Source: Bacteroidales bacterium (GTDB lineage Bacteria; Bacteroidota; Bacteroidia; Bacteroidales; P3). Taken from it: a stretch of DNA of 42,703 nucleotides. Position 1 is the first letter of the stretch, and each line of letters starts with the position of its first letter. Of the stretch, positions 15,923 to 29,000 are shown piece by piece. The stretch is from NCBI GenBank assembly GCA_031257915.1, contig JAIRNR010000025.1:1-42703 (forward strand). Direction: 5' to 3'. Below the pieces are notes generated by a model, which worked only from the letters and a program-made list of their open reading frames with translations, had not been told where the DNA came from and searched no databases. The translations under genes were made by a program, and so were the position numbers.

Positions 15923-16694
15923 AAACGGTCGGTTCGGTGAAATCCGAATTTTGAAAAACGAAAGTGGCGAATTTCATTTTGTCGCAAAAGATGTAGCTGA
16001 AAGATTGGGCTACAATACAGACGGGGGAATGGGAAAAATATTATCTCATATACCATCGGAGTGGAAATTCAGCACCCCCAATCCAAATGGGGGTGCTGAT
16101 ATAACCATTCTATCCGAACAGGGATTATACTTTTTCCTTGCACGTTCCGACAAACCGACAGCACTCCCATTTCAAAAGTGGATAGCCGGTGAAGTCTTAC
16201 CGTCTATCCGCAAACAAGGCGGCTATATGACCGCCAAATCAGACGACACCCCTGAGATGATTATGGCGCGGGCATTACAGATTGCCCAAATCACCATTGA
16301 CAACCATAAGCAGCGCGTTCAGATGCTTGAGGGTGAAAACGAAAGCCTTAACAATGAAGTAAAGCAACTTGTTCCCAAAGCCGAATACACAGATAAGGTA
16401 CTTCAATCAACGAGTACCTATACAATGACACAAATCGCAAAAGAGTTAGGTATGTCGGCTGTTTCCCTTGAAAAGAAGTTGCATGAGGACGGTGTAATGT
16501 TCCGGCAATCCGGGCAGTGGATACTTTATGCTAAATACCAAGATAAAGGATACACCAAATCGCGTACACATCATTACAGTTGTAATGACGGCAGCACAGG
16601 CACGAACACTATTACCGTATGGACGGAAAAGGGGCGGGCGTTTATTCACAAACTATTCGAGAAAGAAGCGTTTTATGAAAATTGGGGAGCGTAG
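15897..16694 (+). CDS. phage antirepressor, BRO-N plus KilA-C type (265 aa)
   Basis: The N-terminal 110 residues match the BRO-N domain (FVAKDVAERLGYN, ILSEQGLYFFLARS, ALPFQKWIAGEVLPSIRKQGGY). The C-terminal part matches the antirepressor KilA-C domain (ALQIAQ onward, then TYTMTQIAKELGMSAVSLEKKLHEDGVMFRQSGQWILY). Such proteins inactivate a phage repressor, for instance after a signal from another prophage. The target repressor is not in the window; it could be whatever binds the GTATGA-N2-TCATAC dyads (inference). The gene overlaps its neighbour by 26 bp and sits near the end of the late operon, an unusual place for a regulator. Confidence 0.88.
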   Translation: MNTNIQIFRNGRFGEIRILKNESGEFHFVAKDVAERLGYNTDGGMGKILSHIPSEWKFSTPNPNGGADITILSEQGLYFFLARSDKPTALPFQKWIAGEVLPSIRKQGGYMTAKSDDTPEMIMARALQIAQITIDNHKQRVQMLEGENESLNNEVKQLVPKAEYTDKVLQSTSTYTMTQIAKELGMSAVSLEKKLHEDGVMFRQSGQWILYAKYQDKGYTKSRTHHYSCNDGSTGTNTITVWTEKGRAFIHKLFEKEAFYENWGA

Positions 16695-16700
16695 CGGTTA

Positions 16701-17048
16701 ATGAAAAACGAAGAAAGTAGATTACAGCGTGCGTGTGTAGAATGGTTTCGTTATCAATATCCGGACAGGATAATTTTCGCTATTCCCAACGGCGGAAAGC
16801 GCAATGCTGTTACAGCAAGCATTATGAAGAAAGAGGGTGCGCTTGCAGGGGTTGCAGACCTGTGCTTGCTTTACCCTCGTGGCGAATACCATGCCTGTTT
16901 TATTGAGATGAAATACGGTAAAGGCAAACAGTCGCCGGCGCAAAAAGCGTTTGAGGTATATTGCGTAAAAAATAATTACTTTTATCGGGTGTGTTGTTCA
17001 TTAGAGCATTTTATGCAAACTGTTAGTATTTATGAAAGTCTTCTATAA
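16701..17048 (+). CDS. VRR-NUC domain nuclease (115 aa)
   Basis: A compact stand-alone VRR-NUC protein. The PD-(D/E)XK core is visible: E5 in the first helix, PNGGKR (29-34), GVADL with D53, and FIEMKYG with E69 and K71, then SPAQKAF with Q81. Proteins of this family cut branched DNA such as Holliday junctions, so in a phage it may resolve replication or packaging intermediates. It is the last gene of the rightward operon. Its stop lies 9 bp from the stop of the giant minus-strand gene, with no terminator between them. Confidence 0.88.
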   Translation: MKNEESRLQRACVEWFRYQYPDRIIFAIPNGGKRNAVTASIMKKEGALAGVADLCLLYPRGEYHACFIEMKYGKGKQSPAQKAFEVYCVKNNYFYRVCCSLEHFMQTVSIYESLL

Positions 17049-17057
17049 ATAAGGACG

Positions 17058-20000
17058 CTAAAATATTGGCTTGCTTGCGCCTTTCTTTTTATCCTTTGCG
17101 GACGGCCGGCGGTACTCGTGCAGCGTTCCGTATTTTTTGCCGTATTCAACAAATCCTTTCGTAAATTCAGACACATCGCCCTTTTTTAAGGCGTTTAGCG
17201 TTTCCTTTTGGTTTGTTGGTGTGTCGTTAAGTAGTAGTGATAAATCAACGGCAATTTTATCCCATGTGTAGTCTTCGTTTGCTGCGACCAAATCGGCAAA
17301 TCCTACAAGCATATTTTCCACCGTTTTTAAATCCACGCCCGTTAAAGATAACACGTAACGAGTGGAAAGGTATGCCACTTGTGCCATATCGCGCTGTCCT
17401 TGCTTGTTTTTTGCTATGCCGGAAAGTCCGTCAAGTGTCCTTGCTAAATCACCGAAAGCAGGATTTGCTCCCTCTGCTATGTTTTGCGCTACATATCTCC
17501 ACGTTTTAGCATCATCGTTTTCTATAAGGTCGTAAAGTCCTTGTGCTACGCGTCTTGTTTGGTCGCCATAGGCAACAAAGCCGAAAGATGATGTTCCTGC
17601 GTCTATGGCGGCATCTTTAACGCGCTCCCATATCTTTTCCTCTCTATCTTCATTCCTTTCTTCGCCAAATAGTTGCGAAATAAGGTATGTTGCTGTTCCT
17701 GCGCCCGCCACCCCCATAAGCTCAAAAATAAATTGAGCCACAAAACCATAAATAGATACGTCTGCCCATGCGGTAATATACTGCCTGCGGGCTTTTTCTC
17801 TCGCACGCTCTAACGCCTTATCTGCAGTAATACCCTCTTTTTCCAACATTTTAGCCGTATTGGCGATAATCTTTTGTGCATCGGTATGAAATCTGTGCAA
17901 TGTTCTTACCCCTGTGCTAAACTTGCGTCCATAAGAGAAAGCATTGTTTTTAAACACTGATATAGACTGCGCAACAAGCCCCTTATTTTTTTGTGTCGGC
18001 GAAAGGAATAAATTCTCTGCGCTCTGTTGCGTTAGATTATATGCAAGTTCCGCTTGTATCAGGGCTTTTTTTTGCGCCTGTTCGGTAGTAAGCCCATCCT
18101 TTATAAATTCTTCGTATTTTGCTTGATATGCAGTACGTGCCACAATTGCGCTTGTTATGGCATCAATACCCGCATTAACCCAAAGACCAGCTCTTGCCAC
18201 GCCCCCCATTGTATTTTTAAACCATTCTGCCACCTTTGGATTGTTAATATCCAACGCTTCATTACCGCCAAGACGACTCTGTATGCGCTTTCTAAACAGA
18301 GGTAAATTCTCGTATGCCCAAGCATAGCTACCTTTTGGATTTACTGCATATTTGGCAAATTGTCCCCAATTAAGATAACCAAGCCCCGCTACACCGGACG
18401 CCGATTGTTTTAGAGCCGTCATAAGACGAAACGACACCTTACCCAAACTTGCCGCAGTCATAATTGTCGCAAGGGCTTTTTCGTATGGCTCATTTGTTCC
18501 CTTGTATTTTCCGAGAGCAACTTCACCTGCTTTGCGCAAGTTTATATAAGCATTGGCGTTGCGTTTTCTTATGCGGTTTATGAAATTCTTATTACTCATT
18601 AAAGTATTAAAGTCTTGTATTACCGGAGCGAAAGCGTTCCATTTTTCCATTTCGTTAATATGATTAACGAGGACATTAAGAAAATCGTTATTGATAATAT
18701 CTATTGGCTTCGTGTTTGATACGCGTGCTGTTATACTGCCTACCACCAACGACGGCTTTGTGTTTTCATTATCCTTGCCTAATTCGTATTCTTCTCTTAT
18801 TGCGTTTGCATATCTTATCAAGGGAAAATAGTTTTCCACCTCTGCCATTGATACACCAAAAATATAAATATGGGTTTTATTATAGCGTTTGCGCTGTTTT
18901 GGCAAAAAGTCGTCTTGTATCCAATCGGCGAACTGTTTTACTTTGTCGGGAATAGATTCTTCAATCTCGCGCATGATGTCCTCTGTAATACCCATTTTTA
19001 TAAGCGATGTCTTGCCTGCGTTCTGCTTCCAAACCATATAAACATAGGTGGCATTACCGATAGAAAGGCGCAAGTCTGATGTTTCACTTTTCTCGTTTGT
19101 TATCGTTACAATAAGGGGTATTTCTTGACTGTTCAGTTCTTTCGCGACTGTTTCCCATTTCTTTTTGCCGAATATCTCAGACACTTTTTTGTTGATTTCA
19201 TTAAAGGCGTTTGTTCTGCCGATAAATTCATTTTGTTCTGCTATTATTATTTCTTTCGTGAAGTGATTATAAAGTTGCCCCTCACCAAAGGCAGCGTTTT
19301 TGTTTATTTTGCGAAGCTCGTATTCAAACGTGTGTAGTGGCGACGTTATACCATTCACAAGTGCGTTGCCTTTTTTCTTTTTTTCCATTGCGCCAACGAT
19401 GGTATCGGCTGTATCAAACTTTGCCATTGAGTTGATATTGTGCCTGCGCTCATCTTTCTCATATTTAAATGCTCTTACCGCCTCTAATCCGCTCTCTAAA
19501 ACCGCATTTATATCGTTAGTAAAGCTATCCGCTACCTGCAATAACTGCTGTTTGCTATCACGTATTGACTCTTGTATCGCGCCTATAAATTCTTTATTGG
19601 CGACTTTGTCTTTTAATGCATTATCTAATTCGCTGTTTAGGTTTTCAAGGTTAATATTTATTTGCGCTACCTGCTCTTTATAATTATTAGCAAGCCGCGC
19701 ACCTAAAAGCTGTGAAGAATATTTGTTTATGTCCTGCTCGTCTGTGGCGTTATTAAGATTGTCCTGCAGTTCGTCTATCTTTGCCTGCACCGCTTTTTCG
19801 CTTGTACTGTCTAACACTTCACGCATTTGCTCTACCGCAAATTTAGTGCGGTCATCCGCGTTCTTTGCCACACTTACTCCTGTTTGACGGTCTTTTGCAG
19901 ATACTTTTGTTGCAAGTGCTTTTTTGAGGTCGCTTTCCGCCTGTTTTAGCCGTTGCGCCATTACAATATCATAAATCTGATTAGCGTTATTGGTCACATC

Positions 20001-23000
20001 TTTGCGCGTGGTAGAGAGTTTTAGTTGTGTTAGCAATACTCGTATAGAAGCGGCACTCATTCCGTCAAGAGTATTGTTGTCAAGTAATGATTTAGTAAAG
20101 GAGTAAAGCATGTTTGCCTGTATTTTAAGGTCGCCCTTTTCGCCGGCGATGGCTTTTTTCATTGCAGAGAGCCTGCTTATGCTTTTTGCACCAGAAAGTT
20201 CTTTGAGGCGTTTTTCTTTATGCTCTTTGACGATTTCCGAAAATACCCCAAACACTTCTCGTTCCGCCTTTTTTGTTGGCTCGTTTTTAGCACGCGCTTC
20301 TTGCATTCTCTTGTTTACTTCGTCCGATAACATCTCATGAAATGTTTCGGGTGTGCCGTCAGAGCGGCGCAGGTTTATACCCAAGCGGTGGGCGTTGCGG
20401 GCTGTTAATTCGGATTTAGGTACTTTCTTCTTTGTTTCAATTCTGTTATCAATAACGAATATTGTGCCATTCTCGTTTTTTAGTACATTTTCGGGCTTTA
20501 AGTCAGATATAACATATTCTTCATTTTCAAAAGTTCTGTCATTTATTTTTTCAAATCCCAATGATAGCATATAATCGGAAATTTCTTGCGGAGTTGCGCC
20601 CTCTGCTTTATCAATAAATGGCTGTTTTAATATGACCTCTATATATGGGGCGCGTTTAGTGTTGCCCTCTGTACCTGTAAAGCCGATTATTTCATACTTT
20701 GTTTCGGGGAAGATTAGATTGTGCGCTTCAATAGTTTTTATAAGTTCCTCTATTGAGCCAAAAGTATTATTTAGGTTATTGGATTTGTAAATTGCATTTT
20801 CTTTTATGTTCAGAAGTGCTGTATTCTCATTTCCACTTCTAAAATGGTCCCCCAGCGTATAGATGTCGTCAATCCAAAGTCCGCTTTCCTTTGCAACGTC
20901 AAAAGCAACTTGCTTTTCTATGTTGATTTTTTCGTTGTATGTGAGGTGCTTTTTGCTATTCTTTGAAAACTCATCTCTTGCCTTTTCCGTTCTTCTTCTA
21001 AATTTATCGGCGATTTGTCGGCTCTGTTCAGATAAGCCATCGCCGCCTCGCTGTTGCGTCTGTGTGCTTCTGTTAGATATTGGTGATTTGTTTCCATCGT
21101 TTTTCAAGGCAGTTCTTTCCTGCAAATTTAGTGAATTTTTCCTTAATCTGTCTTTGCTTCTCTGTATAAGGTTAAGAATATCGTCGTTGGTCATCCTGAT
21201 TTTTACGCCCATTTTACGCAAAGCGTCTTTGAAAAAGTTGATAATCTTTTGTATGAGATTGGGGTGGTATTCACGGGCTATCCCAGCTACGTGCGATAAA
21301 AATTCCTCTGCCACTGCTATTTTCGTATCTTCTTTCTTTGATATAGATCTAAGGGAAGCACTGAGTTCGTCACGGTGTTTTTGAGATATGACCTCATATA
21401 CCTGTTCCATTACGCTATCAAACTTATCACCGAGCAAGCCGCGCAAGCCGTAGTGTCCGACTACCTCGTGCAGATAGGTTATCTGTACATCTTTTGCCGT
21501 TTTGTTGTTTGGCAGTATTATACCGACTTCACCCGTCAGTGTGTCTTGGTAGCCCATCACTGTTGATTTTTCCATTACTCTGCGCAAGCTTGCATCTTCC
21601 GGCGTAAGGTCTTTTTCCGCGTCAGTAATAATACGCGGCTTAACGCCGAAAATGGCGGTGAGTTCGTCTAATGTTTGGAGTTTGGCGTCATCGCTGTCTA
21701 TATTTTGCCTGTCTTTTGTGCCGGTCAGAAACTGCAAATTGTTTTTTTGCTCTTTTTCTATTGCGCTTTCAAAATCTTTTTGTATCTTTGTGGCGTCATT
21801 TGGTCTAATGCTCGTTTCGGACGTTATAACAGAAGCACCTTTTTGGTTGGCACTCGTGGCATTGGCAGATGATTTTTCAGCCCACATTGTAATATTTTCC
21901 ATCTTATTGCTTTCGGGTGATATTTCTCTCTCAACTACAACTACATAGCCATTACTTAAAGTTTTGTAATATTTAATGCTTTCTGCGCCCATTGCTGTTA
22001 CATTACCTTTCTCAACTTTATCGGGCGCACCCATTATATAAGGTATTAGTGCAATATCTTTATTTGTTAATGGTATTGATTTTTCAGTGTTTTTTTCCCC
22101 ATTAACGCCGTGATTTTTATTGATATGCCGAATTTCCTCTGCTTTTATTCTATGGCTCTTTATAGGATGTCCAAGTACTTTTTCGGCTAATTTATTGGCT
22201 CGTTTAGGTAATTCAATTGTTTCTCTGCCATTCTTTATCTTGCCGTCTAAAACATCCATAATAAAGTCGGATACTTTCCGCGCCTGTGCAATGGACGCGT
22301 TTTTATCACCTGAACTGTCCGCGCTCTTTTCGCCTATTATACGGTAGCGGATGTCGGGGTTTTTGCTGTCAAAGTCGCCGTTGTTGTTGGTGGCTGATTT
22401 GATTTGGTTGGGGTTAAAGGCGACAATCTCCTGATTTAAATTGCCGTTGTAATATACGCCGTCATGGCCTTCTTCTTGCACTTCTTGTGTAAAATTCTCA
22501 CTCTCTGCATTATCGTTAATTTCTGACAGTCGCTTTATGTCTTCGTTAGAAGCATAATATGGATTACGAACATTCAAAAACGTTTCCATTACATTTTTGC
22601 CGTATTGACCATCTAAACTTCTGTCTCCAAAAAAATAATATCCTGCGCCCAACCAGCCACTATCATTTTCCTGTTTGTTTTTAAAGACAGTAAAGTTCCC
22701 GTTCGTGCTATGTGCAACTACCATCGGCTCACTGTTTCCGTCAACTATTTTTGAAGAATTAGTTTGCAAAATTGAAATAAGTTTTGTATCTTTGCTGTCA
22801 AGAACTGCTTGGTGTCGTGGCGAACTTGTTATTCGTTTTACCTCATCAAGCAGTTTTGTTTTCTCTAACTGTGTAAGCGCATGGTCATAATATCTATTAC
22901 CGTCTCTATCATTAGCAATAACCGCCTTAACAGTATAATCTACATTGCCTATTTTTAATCCTATAACGTAGTAGTCGTAACTTTCTATATTAGGATGTTT

Positions 23001-26000
23001 TATCTTATCTTCATTTGGTAAAGTATCAATATAAATACTGTTTTCAATAATCTGTGGTATTGCTGATACACTTTGAATATGCGCCTCACTACCACCATCA
23101 TGATGTAAAACTTCATCTAAACTTGGTCGCGATATGAGTATTTCTTTGCCACTATCACTGTTTTTGTAAGTACCTCGTAACTTTTTGCCATATTCCAACG
23201 CATTTTTCTTATACTGCTTAATATCATCACTTGCCTCTATTTCTTTGCCTGTTATCTCAATATCCTTGCTTGTACGAAGTTTCTCAATACGCGCCGATTT
23301 TTCCCAATCACCAAACCATTCCTTAAACTCTTTCGTACGCACCTGTAGCCACTGCCGCTCATTAAGTTTTGTATCTTTGCCATTAGGGGCTTTCATGAAT
23401 GTGCCGCTCTTTATTGCGTCGTCTTTTATGCGCTGTATTTCTTTTGTTTTTTCGGCTATTTTAGTGTCGGTTTTCACTTTCTTTTCGCCTATTATACGGT
23501 AGCGGATGTCGGGGTTTTTGCTGTCAAAGTCGCCGTTATTGTCGGTAGCGGACTTTATTTGGTTGGGAGAGAATGCAATAAATTCTTTATGTGGACCGCC
23601 ATTTGCGTATAATCCGTTTTCTACTATAAGTCCATCGTAACCTTTTGATTTTAATATATTATTAGCCCTGGATAATAAACTTATGTTTAAGTTTCCCTTG
23701 AGTTTACTTTTATCGTCTATTATATATGGATTCTTTAGTGATAAAAAAATATTTTTTAAAAATCTATCATCATTTTCTACCAGTGAAAAGAAAGAAGCAC
23801 CATTCTTATTGTCAGTAAAATATATTCCTGGCACTTGGTCTGAATTTGGTTTATTATCCCATTTGTCATTACCGGGCTTAAATTCGTTGAAGGCAACTCT
23901 ACTACCATGATAAACCACAAGCGGCTCACCGTTTTCGTCTATTACTTTTGATGAATTTTCTCGCGCCTTTCTTGCTTTTTCAAAAAATTGTTGTAATTTT
24001 GCATCTGAAATTCCGCTGTCTGACGCCCCCGTTAATAATCCGGGAAACGAAGTGGCGGTTTTTTCGTTTTTATATAATTCCACATCAGAAATGAATGTGC
24101 TGTGTAGTTGATTGGGGTTATAGTTCTTGCTGTTTGTTTTTTCCTCTTGCGTTGTAAATCTGACGTAATACTCTGCACCACCAATCTCTATTTTTCCTAA
24201 ATAGTTGTGATAGCCAATAAAATTATTATGTTCTTTGTGTCCCTCTCTTAAAACCCTGCTTTCGCTGTAAACAGGTATGGCATTTTCAAACACCTCTTTG
24301 AATTGTGGAATAATTTTTTTAGTGTCGATACCTTTGTGTCTGATTAGTTTTCCGTATATGGCGTTTACAAACCTCACATTTCTTTTGTCGTTTTTATTTT
24401 GTACTTCACCAATATTTTTATAGGCTTCAAACAATTGCTCGTCTGTAAGATTATGAGGCAAAACATTTGTCGCGACCAAATCCTCGATCATTTTAAGTTT
24501 GTTTGCAATATCCCAATCGCCAAACCATTCCTTAAACTCTTTCGTACGCACCTGTAGCCACTGCCTTTCGCTCAGTTTGCTTTTCTTCCCATTAGGGGCT
24601 TTCATGAATGTACCGCTCTTTATTGCGTCGTCTTTTATGCGTTGTATTTCCTTTGCTCTTTCTGCTGCTATTTTTGTGTCGGTTTCCGCTCTCTCTATCG
24701 TCTCACCCCTCAACACATCTGCCACTGCACCATTAACCAAATCGTCAAAGGTCAGTTTCTCAATTTGTTCAGGCTTCAAATTCCTTAACCGTAACTGTCT
24801 GCCTATCCAATCCCACACCTCTTTAAGTAGTTTTCTCAGCCTTAAATACATGCTCGTTTTTTCGTTTGCGGGCATATTGCTTCGCAGGACGCTTTCGCCT
24901 TTGTCGCCCATTGCCGTTTCAAATGCTTCGTGCGCGATGTCGTCTATTTCGCTATCGGTTAGATTGTCTTTGTCTTTACGCAAATGTTCGTACGCAGGAC
25001 TATTCAATACATCATTCCAATAGGGCGTTCCTTGCACCTCTTTCCGTATCTTTGCCCATAATTCGGGGTGATTCTTTCTTACAAAACTTACCCAAAGGCT
25101 ACCTACTTCGTGTATTGGAGTGTTTAGATTGATGAGGTTTTTGTCGTAATAGATATTTTCGCCGTCTGTGAAGCCATATACTTCGCCGTTGCGGGTGCGC
25201 ATTAGGCGGATTTTCTCGGTTATTTCAATAGCGTTTTCGTCAAAGACGACATAATTGAAAGATTTCTCGTGTGTGCCTTTTGATAAATAGTTGGATGGAT
25301 ATTGTATGCCATCAATGCCCGCACGCAACAAAAATTCGCTCGCTGCCCTGTCGCTACCTAATTTTTTTGATAATTGGTCGTAAACATCTCTGCCTGTGTG
25401 ATGGTTTGTGTCTATTGGATATTTCGGATGTTCGTATGTTTGAAAATTAAAAAAATCTATGTCTTCAATTCCTTCTTTTGTTAATTGTTCGTATATTTTT
25501 CCATTGTTTTCGGGCGTTATCGGCTTATCCCAACGCATAAAATTCAGCTCATCAGCTGTTTTGTCGCCATGAATTTTAGCATTAAGCAGGATAGAATCCC
25601 CCGCTGGTAAAAATTTGCCTGTTTTAATAATTTTAATTTGCTTCTTAATGCGCTTCTTATCTGCCCAGCTGCGGTTATATAAACTATTCAAAAGCGTAAG
25701 AGCCGCTTCTTTATCATTGTTATATATATCTAATGTTTCCCTTGCGAGGTTATTTATTATGGCGTTTTCCTTGTACCTTTCTGGTTTGCCTGCTGTTGCT
25801 GCGTAGTATTTGGCAATGGATTCCAATTCGGTAAAATAAAGCCCGTATCCGAATGCTTGTGCGCCCTCGCCTGTTCCTATTTTGTTATTGCTGAATTTAT
25901 CAAAGTTTGCACTCGTGCCGTGCCACAGCATCATCAGTCTTAACCCCTCTAAATTTTTTTCAGAAATTTTAGGATTTTCAAAATCTTTTATTATCTTTGT

Positions 26001-29000
26001 GGCAGAAACTATCGCTTTTCTCACCTCAGCGGAATTGTACCGCTGTTGAGGGGTGTGGTTTTCAAACTCTGAATTATTTACAGCCGCAGCGATTGGTGCT
26101 GCATCGCCTAAATAATTCAGGGTTTTTTGTTTATTGTAGTATAATCCCTTTTTTCCGTTTATCCAACCAACGATACCGCTTTCCGACTTATCAAATATGG
26201 TTGCGATAAAATTAAATTCAAGCTCGTTGTCGTGTTTTGTCTGTACGCCTACAAGTGCTTTTTTGCCCTTAATCTCTACTTCGGTTAAGATATTAAATAT
26301 GTCATTACCACCATCAAAAACCGCAATCGGATTTGCTAATGCGAGAGGTAAATCTTTTAGGTCTTTTGGATTGTATCCGTGTTCTTTTGCCTTTTTAATC
26401 AATTTGTTTCCATACAAACGATATGATTTGTCGGGTACTCCCGCTGCTCTTACAATGGCAGATGGTTTTCCTGCATTAAAAATTTCACTATCGGCATTTT
26501 CAGGCGTAAGTGTTTCTAACTTTGCATTAAAGTCATTATTCGCTTTCACTAACTCCAAGAAGTCCGCAATACCTCGTGTCTTCGGGTTCGCACGAAGCCG
26601 GTCAATATCTTCCTGTGTGGGATTTTTACCGTCAAAACCGATAAACTCTTTCGGCAGCCCACTTTTGCTTAATTGCTGTGCAAGGCGGTCAAACAGTCGT
26701 TGTATGGTGCGCTGTGCTTTCTTGTTGTCTGCTGCACTAACCTTGTGAAATGGTACTTCTTTGTTGTCATTTTTGGCAGCGGTGGGTCGAAATCTGATTC
26801 CCAAATTCTCTTCATAAGATTTTCTTCTTTCTTTTGCTTCCGCTCCTTTTTTTTGCTTTTCTGCCTCTTTTTTCTGTTCTTTTTTAACTTCCGTATTTAT
26901 TAGTTCGGACAGTGTATAACCCGCTGTTTCTACGGCATTTTTGATTTTTATTTCTTCGTTTAGTTTCGCATTGTCATACATGCGTTGCAGTTCGCCCGTA
27001 TCGGCAAGGGTTTTAATATACAACGGATAAGAATTTATTATTGAATTAAATACGTCAACATATTCTTCCGAACCTTCAAACTCATCCCTACTCAGGTTGT
27101 TATCGTTTACGTACTTGGAAATCTGCTGTTCCAAAAACTCATCTTCTGTTTGTATCTTATTATAAAGTTCCGCAACCTCTTGTTGTTTCTGCTCGTCTGC
27201 TACGTGAAGTGGTTGCTGCTCTAATTTTTGAAGTTTTTCCTTTGCCCATTCTGATGCGTTATTAAGAATTTTGATTTCAGTACGTACATTTCGGTATTGA
27301 GGTATCGGAACATCAAGCAGCGAAACGTTGGGATTATTCCTGCTGAATTCGTCCCTCCAGTTTTCAAGATACGACAGTAATTCTTTTTTGCGAGCCTCAA
27401 TAGCTTCAATCTTTTCTGTGATTTCTCGTACAGTCGTTTCCGGCATTGCCGTAATATCGCGCTCTCTTTCCGACCTTATGACAACGCCCTGTGACATCCT
27501 GTTGAAAACCGGTATCTCGACGCTGTTCTTTATCTCGTTAGATTTTTCCCCTAATGTTTCCGATGTCGTCGGCTGTCTTGTATCCGAATCCGATTCTTCC
27601 GCCAGTTTTTCTTCCGCTTCGTCCGCCGTTAATACTCGCGATACCTTCGCGCTTTCTGTTCCTGCGTCTTTGTCATGCTGTTCCTGCAACCTCTTCTCTG
27701 CTTCCTCAAAGGCAGCCTGTTCTTTCGCTTCTGCTTCCCGCCTGTCAAAGACCTCTCTTACCTGCTTCCAATACTCTAAACTCTGCTGTACCGCCTCTAC
27801 CTGTGCGTTCCATTTTTCCATGAGCGCAAAATCTTTCTCGGTATCGCCCGACAGTTTTGGCTTTTTTGTCTGCTCAGCAAGTTTTTCTATTTTTTGGTCT
27901 AAGTATTGTGTTGCCTCACTGTCGTACATCTCGGTAAAGGCGTCCGCCGTTACCTCCGGTTCTGACTGCTCGAAAAGCGGCTTTCCCTTTTCATTTTTTT
28001 GGATTTTGCTTATTGCTGACGGGGCTTGATTTTCTTGTTTAGATGTTGTAACTTTGTCGGCAGATGTAGGGGTGTTTTGAGAGGTCGAACCCGACGTTTC
28101 GTTGCTTGGGCTTTGTGTGACGAACGGCGCAAACTCTGTATTCTCGCCCAAAGAATTAGAATCGAATACGAAGCGATTCCAAAGCACCTTTCCATTTATT
28201 AAGTCTCTTTTAATTTGGTTCTTCCCCGCAATATGGTTGCTTACGACAACTTCTAACCCATCTTTACTTATTGTAACAGATTCAAAATGTCTTACCTTTT
28301 TGCCATTTAGGGTAAATGTTTTTATAAAAACATAACTGCTTGGACGTTCTGTTTGTTGCCGCTCTTTTGCCTCGCTTGGTACTTCAATGATTAAGTCGGG
28401 ATTAGTAAGTGTCGGCTTTATCATTCCAAATTCACCCGTTCTCTTTTCTTTTAATAATTTAAAATACTGATTTTCGCCCATTTTAACCTGTCCAAGCGGA
28501 GTTTCCACCCGTCCATTTTCACCAAATTCAATTGTCCAATTTTCAGGCGTCAGTTCTAATTCAGGCGCAGGCTCTGCGGTTGTTTCCATTTCGGAAATAA
28601 CCACTTCCGCCTCATCCGCCGTTAATACTCTCGGTGTTTGCGCTCTCTGCGCTCCTGCTTCTTTTGTTTCAGTATCAGATGTACCCGCTCCCTGCTGTTC
28701 TGCTTGTACTTCTTGTTGTCCCTGTTTCTGTGAGTTTTGCTCATTGTTTTGATTATTTAGTTCGTCAAGTGTTTCAATTTTCTTTTTTATAAATTCTCTG
28801 CCCTCGCTCTCGCTATACTCTTGTATAATGGTAAAGTCTTCCGCATTGCCCTGAATAGATTCACCTGTTTCAAGATTTTTGAGGATATATTTCTTTTCAG
28901 CCGCGACCTCTATTCTTTCCCCTGTTTCAGGGTCTATGTCTATTTTGGGGACGGATGTCGTTGTTTCATCCCTTACTATGTAAACGTTCGTTCCGTCGCT

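Noticed and set aside
27328-28029. Long plus-strand open frames opposite the giant gene and the fibers (for example 27328-28029, 4000-4617, 5105-5602)
   Set aside because: They are antisense shadows of clearly coding minus-strand genes, with low-complexity Ser/Phe/Cys-rich composition and no domain.
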